64,000 nt of DNA from Bacteroidales bacterium (GTDB taxonomy: Bacteria; Bacteroidota; Bacteroidia; Bacteroidales; F082), in the NCBI GenBank assembly GCA_021647205.1, contig JAKIVD010000001.1:269225-333224 (forward strand), read 5' to 3'. A model generated the notes under the pieces. It saw only the letters and a program-made list of their open reading frames with translations, made no database searches and was not told the DNA's origin. The translations under genes and the position numbers were made by a program. Each line of letters opens with the position of its first letter. Positions within the stretch are counted from its first letter, which is position 1. Of the stretch, positions 17,165 to 27,023 are shown piece after piece.

Positions 17165-18394
17165 ATGCGCACCTCCCTGTTTATCGCCCGGCGTTACCTG
17201 GTCTCGAAAAAATCGCACAACCTGATCAATGTGGTTTCGATAATTTCGGTTGTGGGGCTTACCATTGGCACCATGGCGCTGATTGTTGTACTTTCGGTTT
17301 TCAATGGTTTTGAGGGGGTCATCAAATCTTTGTACGGCACGTTTAATCCCGACCTGGAAATCACCGTAAGCAATGGCAAGACCTTTCACTATCGGGAATT
17401 CCCAAACGAAAAAATAGCAAATCTACCAGGTGTGTTTGGCCTTGCCCCGGTAGTGGAAGAAGATGCCCTTTTTAAATACCGCGACCAGCAATTTATCGGT
17501 ACAATTAAAGGATTGCCTGCTGATTACAAACAAATGTCATCGCTTGACACCATGCTGATTGAGGGTACTTTTGTGCTACAGGAAGGGGAATCAAATTTTG
17601 CGGTTGCCGGTGCCGGGGTGGCCTGGTACCTTAATATCAACCTGAACGACGTCAGGCATTTGCTGTCGGTTTTTGTACCCAAAAGGGGAAATGCTTCTTC
17701 CTTTCAATTCGAAACGGCCTTTAATAACGAGCTGATTCACCCGGCAGGAATATTCTCCATACAGCAGGAATTTGATGAAAAGTATATTTTGGTTCCCCTT
17801 CGCTTTGCGCGAAAAATTCTGGATTATTCCGACGAAGTAACCTCTGTAGAAATTTTCATCGATAAATCAACTGATGTTGATGATTTACAGGCAGGAATCA
17901 GCAAAATATTGGGTGGGGATTTTGTCATTAAAAACCGTTTCCGGCAAAATGAGGCCCTTTATAAAGTCATGCGCTCCGAAAAAACGGCAATTTTTCTCAT
18001 CCTCGTTTTTATCCTTATTCTCGCCTCTTTTAACATGATTGGTTCCATTTCCATCCTGATTGTAGAGAAACTAAAAGACATTGCGGTTTTGCGCAGCTTG
18101 GGGGCCGGTAAAAAACTAACACAAAGGATTTTTATGCTTGAAGGGATGATGATCAGTCTGATTGGCGGGGTGGCAGGTCTGGTTTTGGGATTTGCCCTGC
18201 TTTATTTGCAGCAGCAATTCGGCCTCCTTCAACTTGGTTCCGGAGGTGGTTTTATTATTGACGCTTATCCTGTAAAAATGAAGGCCGTTGAGTTTGTCGG
18301 TGTCTTCTTTGTCGTTCAATTCATCGGCCTGCTGGCCACCTGGTACCCGGTAAAATATCTTTTCCGCAAAGAGGTTGCGGTGAAGTTGAATTAA
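17165..18394 (+). CDS. LolC/LolE-type ABC transporter permease (FtsX fold)
   Basis: Inner-membrane permease of the MacB/LolCDE family, which releases lipoproteins from the inner membrane for transport to the outer membrane. The 409 residues have one N-terminal membrane helix (LINVVSIISVVGLTIGTMAL), a large periplasmic domain (~50-270) and three C-terminal helices beginning near FLILVFILILASFNMIGSI, with the FtsX hallmark LKDIAVLRSLGA. No ATPase (LolD) lies next to it. Many Bacteroidota encode the single permease apart from its ATPase. The lipoprotein-release role is inferred from family. Confidence 0.82.
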   Translation: MRTSLFIARRYLVSKKSHNLINVVSIISVVGLTIGTMALIVVLSVFNGFEGVIKSLYGTFNPDLEITVSNGKTFHYREFPNEKIANLPGVFGLAPVVEEDALFKYRDQQFIGTIKGLPADYKQMSSLDTMLIEGTFVLQEGESNFAVAGAGVAWYLNINLNDVRHLLSVFVPKRGNASSFQFETAFNNELIHPAGIFSIQQEFDEKYILVPLRFARKILDYSDEVTSVEIFIDKSTDVDDLQAGISKILGGDFVIKNRFRQNEALYKVMRSEKTAIFLILVFILILASFNMIGSISILIVEKLKDIAVLRSLGAGKKLTQRIFMLEGMMISLIGGVAGLVLGFALLYLQQQFGLLQLGSGGGFIIDAYPVKMKAVEFVGVFFVVQFIGLLATWYPVKYLFRKEVAVKLN

Positions 18395-18627
18395 AATTAT
18401 CAACGGATCGTTTTCTTTTTCCTCCCTTTCTTTTTGCTTTACCTTTTTTCATTCCTGAACCGGAAAAGCGTCTTTTTCGTAACCGGCACCTTCACTAAAG
18501 TTCATTGAAAATATATGAGAACAAAGATATACGCTACTAAGGATAAGCCTGTTCCGTTCACATTTATCTTTCTGTTGATGATGTAAAAAAGAAGTAATTT
18601 TGTCTTTCCTCAAACCAAATGCATATC

Positions 18628-21600
18628 ATGAAAAAATTACAATTACTCCTTGTCGCGGTTTTCATCTCGTCCGGTCTTTTTGCATCCGACTGGATAAAAA
18701 TCAATTCGGACCAACCAAAGCCGGCTGACATTACATTGATTTCATCAAACATTAAAACCTCAACCCTTCATTTTTCGATGGAGGGTTTCTGGCAAAATGC
18801 TGTGCAAACCCCACAGGGTGAAGCCTGGGTAATCAGCCTGGAAGAAGGAGGCCGAAATTTATTAAAAGGCGCTCCCGATTTGCCTGTTTTTGCCAGCTCG
18901 ATTATTATTCCCGGACAGGCAAAAATGCAAATGGAAATTGTTTCGGCCCGGTACAAAGATTTCGAAAATGTACTGATAGCCCCATCAAAGGGTAATCTGC
19001 CCAGAACAATTGACCCTGCAACAGTACCCTACGAATTTGGACTGCAATACAACAGGGATGACTTTTATCCCGGCAAGCTATCACAATTGCGCGATCCTTA
19101 TGTTGTGCGCGATTACCGCGGGCAAACAGTTTTGTTTCATCCCTTTCAATACAATCCCGTCACAAAAACATTACGGGTTTATTTTGATATTACTGTAAAA
19201 GTTATTGAGTCAGGTGTTTCTAGGGTGAATGCTTTGGATAAAAATTACCGGAATGTAAAAGTGAACAAGCAATATAAAGCCATTTACCAACATCATTTTC
19301 TCAATTACAATGCCACCGGAAGCAGGTACACACCCGTTGAAGAACAAGGCAATATGCTGATTATTTCTTATGGCGATTTCATGGATCAGATGCAACCACT
19401 GATAGATTGGCGTATCCAGGCCGGAACACCGGTTGAAATGGTGAATGTAGAATCCATTGGCGGGTCGTCAGACATCAAACAATACGTTGCCGATTATTAC
19501 AACGACAACGGGCTTACTTTTTTGCTGCTTGTTGGCGATGCTGCCCAGGTGCCTTCCAGCGTAATTGCGGGCAACGATTCGGACAACGATTTTGCCTACG
19601 TGGCCGGCAACGACCACTACCCCGATTTGTTTGTCGGCCGCTTTTCTGCCGAAGATACCAACCACGTAAACACCATGGTTCGTCGGACGCTGGATTACGA
19701 AAAAAACCCCATTGCCGACACGGCCTGGTACAGCAAAGCCATTGGCATTGGATCAGACCAGGGACCCGGAGACGATGATGAATTGGACTACGAGCATATT
19801 CGAAATATTGCCGACTCCAATCTGTTGCCTTTTACATACATGCATACCTACGAACTATTTGACGGTTCACAGGGTGGTGAAGATGCCGACGAAAACCCCA
19901 CGCCGGCTATGGTTACAACCGATATCGAATCCGGGGCCACCATCATCAATTACGTGGGGCATGGCAGCGATTATTCCTGGGGTACGAGTGGTTTTTCGAT
20001 AAATCATGTCAACAACCTCACCAACACCGGAAAACTGCCTTTCATTTTTTCTGTGGCCTGTGTCAATGGAAATTTTGTCAACCAAACCTGCTTCGCCGAA
20101 GCCTGGTTGCGTGCCGAATACGATGACGAACCCACCGGTGCAATAGCTGCTTTTATGTCTACCATCAACCAAAGCTGGAATCCGCCCATGCGCGGGCAGG
20201 ATGAAATGAACGATATCTTGACAGAAACCTACGAAGACAATATCAAACGGACCTTTGGTGGCATCGCCATGAACGGCTGTATGAACATGAACGATGTGTA
20301 TGGTTCCGACGGGGATGTGATGACCGATACCTGGACCATTTTCGGCGACCCGTCGCTCGCCATCAGAACCGCTGTACCTGATGACATGACGGTAACGCAT
20401 CCTGTTGCACTGCAACTTGGTGATACTTCAATGGCCATAAGCTGCGATGCGGAAGGTACCCTGGCAGCGTTGACAATGGAAGGCGAAATCCTGGGAACAG
20501 CAACTGTTGAAGGCGGATCGGCTACCATCACTTTCGATCCGCTTGATGGTTTGGGTTTTGCCGATTTTGTGGTTACCGCCTTCAATTACCGCCCTTATAT
20601 TACAAGTATCGAAATCATCCCTCCCGATGGCCCTTATGTGGTTTATGCAGCCCATGAAATTAACGATGCGGCCGGAAACAACAACGGGCAGCTTGATTAC
20701 AACGAGAGTATTTTGCTTACTGTCGGACTGGTGAATGTTGGTAACGAGGATGCGATGGATGTGGACGCTACTTTGTTTGTCGAAAGCGAATATGTTCAAT
20801 TCAACGACACAACGGAGTTTTATGGTACAATTGTGTCGAAGGATACCGTGTCGGTTACTGATGCTTTTGCTTTTGATGTGGCCGGCAGTGTACCGGATGG
20901 TCAGGAAATTAAATTTAATGTAAGTGCACAGGACGGGGAAGGCCGTTCCATTTGGGAGTCTTCTTTTTATCTAACAGCGCACGCCCCCAAGCTGAATTTT
21001 TTAAGTTTCAGTATTGATGATTCGGAGGGCAATGGCAACGGTAAAATGGACCCGGGGGAAACGGTAAACCTGCTTGTGGATATTGTGAACAATGGTTCTT
21101 CTGCTGCATTTAATGTGATGGGCAACCTGCTTGCCGAAAGTGATTATGTGACGGTAAACAGCAGCGCACAAAATTATGGAAACCTGGATGCGGCCGACAC
21201 GGCACAAGCGGTTTACAGCGTAAGCTGCGAAGCGGATACGCCCGACGGACATCTTGCCCCCTTCTCTTTAAATCTGCTTGCTGACTTCAATATTACCGGA
21301 GAAGGCTCATTTCAAACTACGGTCGGACAAAAACCGGTTCTCTTGTTGAAACTGGCTGAGTCATCACCTTCTGCAAACGAAATGCAGCTTTGCCTGGCCA
21401 CATTGCAGGTGGGTTGCGATGAAGTTAGCGCGATTCCCGAAGACCTGAATACGTACCGCTCTGTTTTTGTGCTGCTTGGCGTTTATCCCGACAACCGGCA
21501 ATTGAGCGATGTGGATGGCGAATTGCTGAAAGCATTCCTCCAGAATGGCGGCCGCGTTTATATGGAAGGTGGCGACACCTGGGCTTACGATGCACAAACG

Positions 21601-22218
21601 GCTGTTCATCCCTTGTTTTTTATTGAGGGTGTTTCAGATGGAAACGATGATTTGTCGGTAATAGAAGGACAGGCCGGAACGCTTGCCGAAGCATTTTCTT
21701 TTCCCTACGACGGCAATAACAATTATATCGATCAGATAGCGGCACAAGCCGGGGCAGACCTGATATTTATGAATGATGCCCCCGCTTACGGAGTGGGTGT
21801 TTCGTACGAAAACCAAACCTACAAAACCATTGGCACTTCTTTTGAATTTGGCGGACTGACAGATCAGCAAGGCGGAACAAAAGATGAATTGATGGCTGCT
21901 TACCTCCGGTTTTTCGGTATTACTTACGATTGGGTGGGTATCAAAAAAAACAGCAAAATATCAGTCCAAACTAATGTTTTTCCAAACCCGTTTAGCGACG
22001 AGGTAAGCATCAGCATAAAGCTGGAAAAAACGACCCGTGTTGAAATTGAAGTTTACGATTTGGGCGGAAAAAAAGTAAAAACCCTTGTTTGCAAGAAGCT
22101 GGATTCCGGAAACCACCGCTTTATTTGGGAGGCGAACGGCATACAACCCGGTATTTACTTTTCAAAGCTTACAATTGGCGACATAATAGTAACTAAGAAG
22201 CTGTTATTAATGAAGTAA
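18628..22218 (+). CDS. Gingipain-family (C25) cysteine protease with T9SS sorting domain
   Basis: Secreted surface protease of about 1196 residues. A signal peptide is followed by a C25 propeptide-like region, then the catalytic domain with VGHGSD (His445) and SVACVNGN (Cys478). The 33-residue His-to-Cys spacing equals that of RgpB gingipain. Downstream are two CARDB/Ig-like repeats, each starting with an Asn/Gly/Asp-rich calcium-like loop (AAGNNNGQLDYNES and EGNGNGKMDPGE), a further domain, and a terminal T9SS type A sorting domain (VFPNPFSDEVSISI to KKLLLMK). The start at 18628 is preferred because MKKLQLLL begins the signal peptide. TAATTTTG at about 18594 may be its -7 element. Confidence 0.9.
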   Translation: MKKLQLLLVAVFISSGLFASDWIKINSDQPKPADITLISSNIKTSTLHFSMEGFWQNAVQTPQGEAWVISLEEGGRNLLKGAPDLPVFASSIIIPGQAKMQMEIVSARYKDFENVLIAPSKGNLPRTIDPATVPYEFGLQYNRDDFYPGKLSQLRDPYVVRDYRGQTVLFHPFQYNPVTKTLRVYFDITVKVIESGVSRVNALDKNYRNVKVNKQYKAIYQHHFLNYNATGSRYTPVEEQGNMLIISYGDFMDQMQPLIDWRIQAGTPVEMVNVESIGGSSDIKQYVADYYNDNGLTFLLLVGDAAQVPSSVIAGNDSDNDFAYVAGNDHYPDLFVGRFSAEDTNHVNTMVRRTLDYEKNPIADTAWYSKAIGIGSDQGPGDDDELDYEHIRNIADSNLLPFTYMHTYELFDGSQGGEDADENPTPAMVTTDIESGATIINYVGHGSDYSWGTSGFSINHVNNLTNTGKLPFIFSVACVNGNFVNQTCFAEAWLRAEYDDEPTGAIAAFMSTINQSWNPPMRGQDEMNDILTETYEDNIKRTFGGIAMNGCMNMNDVYGSDGDVMTDTWTIFGDPSLAIRTAVPDDMTVTHPVALQLGDTSMAISCDAEGTLAALTMEGEILGTATVEGGSATITFDPLDGLGFADFVVTAFNYRPYITSIEIIPPDGPYVVYAAHEINDAAGNNNGQLDYNESILLTVGLVNVGNEDAMDVDATLFVESEYVQFNDTTEFYGTIVSKDTVSVTDAFAFDVAGSVPDGQEIKFNVSAQDGEGRSIWESSFYLTAHAPKLNFLSFSIDDSEGNGNGKMDPGETVNLLVDIVNNGSSAAFNVMGNLLAESDYVTVNSSAQNYGNLDAADTAQAVYSVSCEADTPDGHLAPFSLNLLADFNITGEGSFQTTVGQKPVLLLKLAESSPSANEMQLCLATLQVGCDEVSAIPEDLNTYRSVFVLLGVYPDNRQLSDVDGELLKAFLQNGGRVYMEGGDTWAYDAQTAVHPLFFIEGVSDGNDDLSVIEGQAGTLAEAFSFPYDGNNNYIDQIAAQAGADLIFMNDAPAYGVGVSYENQTYKTIGTSFEFGGLTDQQGGTKDELMAAYLRFFGITYDWVGIKKNSKISVQTNVFPNPFSDEVSISIKLEKTTRVEIEVYDLGGKKVKTLVCKKLDSGNHRFIWEANGIQPGIYFSKLTIGDIIVTKKLLLMK

Positions 22219-22467
22219 AACGTTTTTAGTCGGTTATTTCTTTAACTAAAAACAGTTGCTTTTAAGGGCTTTTTCATAAAAACAAGGCCTGTGAAGCTTA
22301 ATTTTTCCTGCCAGCCTTTACTATCTTTTCACAAATTGAAGTATCTCATCAATTTTTCGTAATTTCGCCACCGTAGCCAGAATCCGGATTCTTCACGGAA
22401 GTTCAAATTTTGCACACCGGTTTTGCAGCTTCAAATAGAGTTTACAGCATATAACACTACCTGAGAT

Positions 22468-24285
22468 ATGAGCAAAGCACATTCTTTTCACATTCCTGTC
22501 ATGGGCATTGGTTTTACCATTGACACGCCATTGAAGGTTTCTCCATACGGAATCGATTCGGTTATTTCGTTGGTTGACGACACCCTTCTTGAAAAATTAA
22601 GGAAGATGTATTGTGAAAAATTTGAAATTCCTTATCACGAGATTACGGAAAAGTTTGAAGATTTCAGGGCAGAGCGAATTACTTCCTATCTGAATTTGAT
22701 CAACAAGCTGGTAGAAAAAAAATTCGATGAGTTTAAAATTGCGGCAGCCGAAAAAGGGCAGGAGATAAAAGAGTATTTCAGCATGTTGCCTGATTGCTCC
22801 GGCCTGAAACAGGAATTCCAGCACTTAAAAACGAAGTATCTTAACCTGGACGAAATCAGTAACTGGTTAAAAGACAATTTATCAATGGGCAGTATTGATG
22901 TAAATATCATGACCAAAGTTGATAAAGAGAATTTTCTTAAAAATGAAAAACTGCCGGTAGAGTACAACGATGCCCATGCGGCACTCAGGGGATATGCCAA
23001 TAGTGATTTGAATTCTTCCATCATCCTTTCAGCGGGGATGAACACGCGCTTGTATGCTTATATTGAACAGTTTGAGGATTTTTATCCTGACAGGAACGGC
23101 GAGATTAAAAAGAAGATTGTTTTGAAAGTCAGTGATTACAGGTCGGCCTTGGTACAGGGGAAATTTCTGGCAAAGAAAGGATTGTGGGTTTCGGAATACC
23201 GGGTTGAGTCGGGCTTGAATTGTGGCGGCCACGCCTTTGCCACCGATGGTTACCTGCTTGGTCCGATACTGGCAGAGTTCAGGGACCATCGCAGGGAAAT
23301 GACCGAAACAATTCACGAGGTACTTGTACGGGCGCTTTCCGGAAAAAACCGTACTGTGCCTGAAAAAGAATTGCCATTAAGGGTTACCGCCCAGGGTGGT
23401 GTGGGAACGGCTGAAGAGCACCAATTCCTCATCGACGAATACCAACTTGATTCGGTTGGTTGGGGCACACCTTTTCTTTTAGTTCCCGAAGCAACGTCGG
23501 TTGACGATGCAACCCTGGTCCAGTTGGCAGAGGCGGAAGAAGAAGACTTGTATTTAAGTAATATTTCCCCACTGGGGGTTCCGTTTAACAGCCTGAGAGG
23601 GAATACCAAAGACCTTGAAAAGCTGACCCTCGCCGAAAATGGACGGCCGGGTAGCCTGTGCCCGAAACAATTGCTTGTTTCAAACAGGGAGTTTAGTGAC
23701 AAAATGATTTGTACGGCTTCGCGTCGCTACCAACGCAACAAACTCAAAGCAATTGAAGAAGAGGGTGGTGACCCGGTTGAACAGCAAAAGATGCTGAATA
23801 AGGTCATCGACAAATCCTGCCTTTGCGTGGGCCTGGGCACTTCTGCTTTGTTGAAATACAAGCTTGATACCAAGATAGAGGGAGAAGGCGTTTCGGTGTG
23901 CCCGGGGCCAAACATGGCCTATTTCTCAAAAATAATGAAGCTGAAAGAAATTACCGACCATATTTACGGAAGGGCAAATATGATGACACGGACCGATCGC
24001 CCGAATATGTTTTTAAAAGAACTGCGAATTTACATCGATTACCTGAAAAATAAAATAGAGGAAAACCAGGACACTGTTACTGATAAGCAGGAAAAATACC
24101 TGATGACTTTTGTAAAGAACCTGAAAGAAGGGGTGAATTATTATTACGGATTATTTGACGATTTTAAGCATGCTTTTGAAGACAAGAAAACAAGCATTTT
24201 AAATGAATTGGACAACAGTAATAAAGTATTGTATTTTCTCAGTTTAAAAATAAAAGATCTAAGGATGGCAACCGTAAGCCCATAG
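22468..24285 (+). CDS. Conserved protein of unknown function, 605 residues
   Basis: I do not recognise the function. The N-terminus reads MSKAHSFHIPVMGIGFTIDT, and two Gly-rich segments stand out: NCGGHAFATDGYLLGP near residue 250 and AQGGVGTAEEHQFLIDEY near residue 310. These resemble nucleotide- or flavin-phosphate-binding turns of TIM-barrel FMN enzymes such as nitronate monooxygenase or glutamate synthase. Three Cys residues cluster around CLCVGLGTSALLKYK near residue 450. No signal peptide or membrane segment is seen, so it is cytoplasmic. It stands alone between the protease and the CYTH gene. An FMN-dependent oxidoreductase is a weak guess. Confidence 0.75.
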   Translation: MSKAHSFHIPVMGIGFTIDTPLKVSPYGIDSVISLVDDTLLEKLRKMYCEKFEIPYHEITEKFEDFRAERITSYLNLINKLVEKKFDEFKIAAAEKGQEIKEYFSMLPDCSGLKQEFQHLKTKYLNLDEISNWLKDNLSMGSIDVNIMTKVDKENFLKNEKLPVEYNDAHAALRGYANSDLNSSIILSAGMNTRLYAYIEQFEDFYPDRNGEIKKKIVLKVSDYRSALVQGKFLAKKGLWVSEYRVESGLNCGGHAFATDGYLLGPILAEFRDHRREMTETIHEVLVRALSGKNRTVPEKELPLRVTAQGGVGTAEEHQFLIDEYQLDSVGWGTPFLLVPEATSVDDATLVQLAEAEEEDLYLSNISPLGVPFNSLRGNTKDLEKLTLAENGRPGSLCPKQLLVSNREFSDKMICTASRRYQRNKLKAIEEEGGDPVEQQKMLNKVIDKSCLCVGLGTSALLKYKLDTKIEGEGVSVCPGPNMAYFSKIMKLKEITDHIYGRANMMTRTDRPNMFLKELRIYIDYLKNKIEENQDTVTDKQEKYLMTFVKNLKEGVNYYYGLFDDFKHAFEDKKTSILNELDNSNKVLYFLSLKIKDLRMATVSP

Positions 24286-24381
24286 ACTTTCTGCCGGCAA
24301 CGTATCCCGGCCTCCCCAACAATAAAAATAAACTGTGAAACAATTTCTCTTTCTACAGTTTTCGTACAGTTTCAAAGCCTT

Positions 24382-24852
24382 TTACCAGTTTTTAAACGGT
24401 TTCTTCCTGAGCATGGAGTTGAAGTATTTAGGATTTCCGGTAACCTCTTCACCCAGCCATTCGGGTTTGACAAATTGATGGTCTTCAGCGGGGAGTTCAA
24501 TTTCGGCAACAATCAGCCCCTCGTTATCACCATAAAATTCATCAACTTCGAATTTGAGCCCGCCATCTTCGGGGATGATGTAACGGGTTTTGTGGATAAC
24601 ACCCGGTTCGCACAGCGCAAGTAAAGTTTTTGCCTCTTCCTGCAAAATTTCTTTTTCCCACTCGAAGCGGGTGGTACCGGAAGCGTTGACGCTACCCTTG
24701 ATGGTGAGAAAGCCTTTTTCATCTTCGATCCTTATACGCACCGTCCGCCCGGGAACCGATGACAGATAGGCCTGGGTGATGCTCTTCTTTTTGGTTGCCA
24801 TCGGTTTAAAGTCAGCCTTCACCAAGAACTTTCTTTCTATTTCCTGTGCCAT
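24382..24852 (-). CDS. CYTH-domain protein (triphosphate tunnel metalloenzyme)
   Basis: A 156-residue protein with the CYTH signature ExExK at its start (MAQEIERKFLV), followed by the alternating basic/acidic beta strands of the tunnel fold (RTVRIRIEDEKGFLTIKG, RFEWEKEI, KTRYII, KFEVDEFYGDNEGLIVAEIEL). Short bacterial members like this usually hydrolyse inorganic triphosphate. Some relatives are class IV adenylate cyclases. The single-domain, metal-dependent phosphatase role is therefore preferred but not proven. Confidence 0.88.
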   Translation of the reverse strand: MAQEIERKFLVKADFKPMATKKKSITQAYLSSVPGRTVRIRIEDEKGFLTIKGSVNASGTTRFEWEKEILQEEAKTLLALCEPGVIHKTRYIIPEDGGLKFEVDEFYGDNEGLIVAEIELPAEDHQFVKPEWLGEEVTGNPKYFNSMLRKKPFKNW

Positions 24853-24962
24853 GCCATGTTTCTTTTCCGGGATTTTTTATCCCGTCTGTCAAAAAATGAA
24901 CTGTAAAATATTCTATTCTTCAAAAATAAGCAATGTTGTAAAACAGCAATGATAAGAAGCGT

Positions 24963-25614
24963 TTATAACGGGGCCTGCTTTCCGTTTTCCCGGAAATAAT
25001 CAATCACGCTAAAGATACGCTTGTTCTTTGGTAATTCGCCGTTGATAATTGCAACATAAGTTTTGGCAATTTCGGCAAACACCTTTTTTGTTGGATGCAA
25101 TTCATCGTACCAATATCGCCCCTTCCTTTTGTTCCTGTTTGTTTCCAGAAAATGATTGAAGCCCCTGACATCTACATGGTAAATATTGGGATATTCTTTA
25201 CCAAGCTCGATGAGTATTTCGTTGAAATCAAATATCATGGCCATGATAATGGATTCCCCGTAATCTTTTAGAAATGGGGAGGTTTTGTCGATGGGCTCAT
25301 CCGATATCAGGTTCAAAATCCGTTCGTTTTCCAGCAAATCATTGCCGCCTCCACTCATGATAAAAACATCCGGTTTCAGTTGTAGATATTCTTTTTGGTA
25401 CGTCCCGCTCGCAATCATATTGGCTGCCCGGTCGCCGCCCGATGCCAGGCTGAAAACGGCGAGATTGCCCTGTTTCATCAGATTGTCGGTGATGTCTTTT
25501 AGAAACAAGGGAATCCAACAATAGATCTACAAAGTCTGCCTTTGATTCCTGTCTTGCATTTTGTGGGAAAGCATGGAGTCCGATGAGCAGAAAAAAAAGG
25601 ATTACATATTTCAT
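24963..25614 (-). pseudogene. SGNH/GDSL hydrolase, internally deleted and frameshifted
   Basis: Two overlapping frames together make one exported hydrolase. An ATG at 25614 opens a signal peptide (MKYVILFFLLIGLHAFPQN). After about 35 residues the frame must shift near 25508 to continue with FLKDITDNLMKQGNLAVFSL. The downstream part keeps block II (ASGGDRAANM), block III (GGNDLL) and block V (DELHPT, with the catalytic Asp/His). Block I, the GDS nucleophile segment expected between the signal peptide and this region, is absent. Loss of the catalytic Ser makes it a pseudogene. It is one of several neighbours with the same kind of damage. Confidence 0.7.
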
Positions 25615-25651
25615 CGGAGATCGAAACATTATTGAAAAAACCGCTTGGCCT

Positions 25652-25978
25652 TTAAGGTATAAGTGTAAATAACATGATGGTACCTACCCCGACAAATAAA
25701 GCGGAAACACCCACTTTCATTTTATCTTCGGGTAATTTTTTCTGCAAAGCAGGCCCAATCTGGCCACCAATTACCACTCCCGGAATAGTAAAAATAACGA
25801 TGTTTAAAATTTGGTTCATCACCGCTGTTTCAGCATGCACGGCAAATTCATAAAAATGCCCGACAGAAGCGACAAGTACCGTTATCACAACAATAAATAC
25901 GGAGGTGCCACGGCAACCGGTGGTGGCAATGAGGATTGAAATGGGCAAGAGGTACCAGAATTCTAATGAGATTTCCAT
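25652..25978 (-). pseudogene. TauE/SafE (TSUP) transporter with large internal deletion
   Basis: Only 108 residues remain of a family that is normally about 250 or more. The first ~20 residues (MEISLEFWYLLPISILIATT) look like the usual N-terminus. The rest (VFIVVITVLVASVGHFYEF, IVIFTIPGVVIGGQIGP) looks like the C-terminal half, where the PGVVIGGQ-type motif is characteristic. The middle, including the N-terminal-half motif and several helices, is missing, although the frame stays open. TSUP proteins move sulfite, sulfur compounds or other organic anions. The remnant is unlikely to work. Confidence 0.65.
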
Positions 25979-26250
25979 TTTAATAAATTGAAATGAGTAT
26001 TCACTAAAGAGAATTTATCATCCTAAACTTCTTCGTTGACAAAAAGCGACTGTATGATTTTCCTTTTCATTGTCATAATTTTTTAGTTCACAATTGATAC
26101 ATGGGGCTTTTATACCCTTATTTTGTACTGATAGTCGAAAGGGACACCCACTCCTGACAAATGAAAAGAATTAAGAAATGATAAAACTGAAATAGCACGA
26201 CAGTACGCTTATTCATGCATTTTGCCGCATGCAAAAGAAATTGAAAATAT
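25979..26250. other. Intergenic region upstream of the toxin-antitoxin pair
   Basis: About 270 AT-rich bases between the transporter remnant and the antitoxin promoter. I see no gene, RNA fold or clear repeat here. Confidence 0.5.
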
Positions 26251-26281
26251 TTTGGAGATATACTTATTTTATATACTTTTG
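26251..26281 (+). promoter_or_regulatory. Bacteroidota promoter of the toxin-antitoxin operon
   Basis: TTTG at 26251-26254 (-33) and TACTTTTG at 26274-26281 (-7) are separated by 19 bases, close to the known Bacteroidota spacing. The antitoxin ATG follows 20 bases later. Confidence 0.65.
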
Positions 26282-26301
26282 TGATATTTAAAAGAAACAT
26301 T

Positions 26302-26532
26302 ATGAAAACTGTATCATTGAAAATTGACGATTCAATCTTCGTAGAAACTGAAAAGATTCTCTCCAAAATGAAAAAACCCCGAAACAGATATATTAACGAG
26401 GCAATTGATTATTACAACAGACTTCAGAGACGTTTAATAATCGAGAAAAGATTGAAAAAGGAATCTGAACTTGTAAAAGGAAATTCTATGTCTGTACTTA
26501 AAGAATTTGAGGAGATTGATTATGTCGATTAA
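26302..26532 (+). CDS. Antitoxin of a MazF-type toxin-antitoxin system
   Basis: A 76-residue protein with an N-terminal DNA-binding-like segment (MKTVSLKIDDSIFVETEKIL) of ribbon-helix-helix type, and an acidic C-terminal tail (VLKEFEEIDYVD) suited to bind and block the toxin. Antitoxins of this kind neutralise MazF and repress their own promoter. The 3' end overlaps the toxin start by 11 bases, which couples translation. Base composition is more AT-rich than its surroundings, suggesting acquisition by transfer. Confidence 0.8.
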   Translation: MKTVSLKIDDSIFVETEKILSKMKKPRNRYINEAIDYYNRLQRRLIIEKRLKKESELVKGNSMSVLKEFEEIDYVD

Positions 26533-26869
26533 ACAATTTGACATCTGGCTTGCAGATTTAAATCCACAGATTGGAACAGAACCAGGAAAAACAAGGCCTG
26601 TTTTAGTCGTTCAGACTAATTTATTGAACAAAATTCCTCATCCTTCGACTATTGTTTGTCCCTTGACAACAAACGTAAAAAAGGACTCTGAGATTTTAAG
26701 GGTTCACCTTAGAAAAGGAATGGCCAAATTACATCAAGACAGTGATATAATGATTGATCAGCTTCGTTCCATCGACAATAAAAGGCTGATAAAAAAAGTT
26801 GGGGAATTGTCTCGTGAATTTAGAGAACTGATTAAAGAGAACATTCAAATAATTATGGACTTAGAATGA
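26522..26869 (+). CDS. MazF/PemK-family mRNA interferase toxin
   Basis: A 115-residue endoribonuclease toxin. The start MSIKQFDIWLADLNPQIGTE and the conserved KTRPVLVVQ are classic MazF/PemK signatures, followed by IVCPLTTN and a later DQLRSIDNKRL segment. The ATG at 26522 is preferred over an upstream TTG because a purine-rich GAGGAG sits before it and it gives the canonical N-terminus. It cuts mRNA at short specific sequences and arrests growth when free of antitoxin. No sign of damage is seen, although the genes on both sides are decayed. Confidence 0.88.
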   Translation: MSIKQFDIWLADLNPQIGTEPGKTRPVLVVQTNLLNKIPHPSTIVCPLTTNVKKDSEILRVHLRKGMAKLHQDSDIMIDQLRSIDNKRLIKKVGELSREFRELIKENIQIIMDLE

Positions 26870-27023
26870 AAGAAAAAAGCACGACGGCACAACAAAAGCC
26901 CAAAAAAAATAGATGGAAATCTAAGCTGATTAATTCATAAACTATCCACTTTGACTCAATCTTGCCCCGTCCTAAAGGCGGGAAAATAATGCCTATTCAT
27001 ACAAGACTTGTGAATTATTCAGG

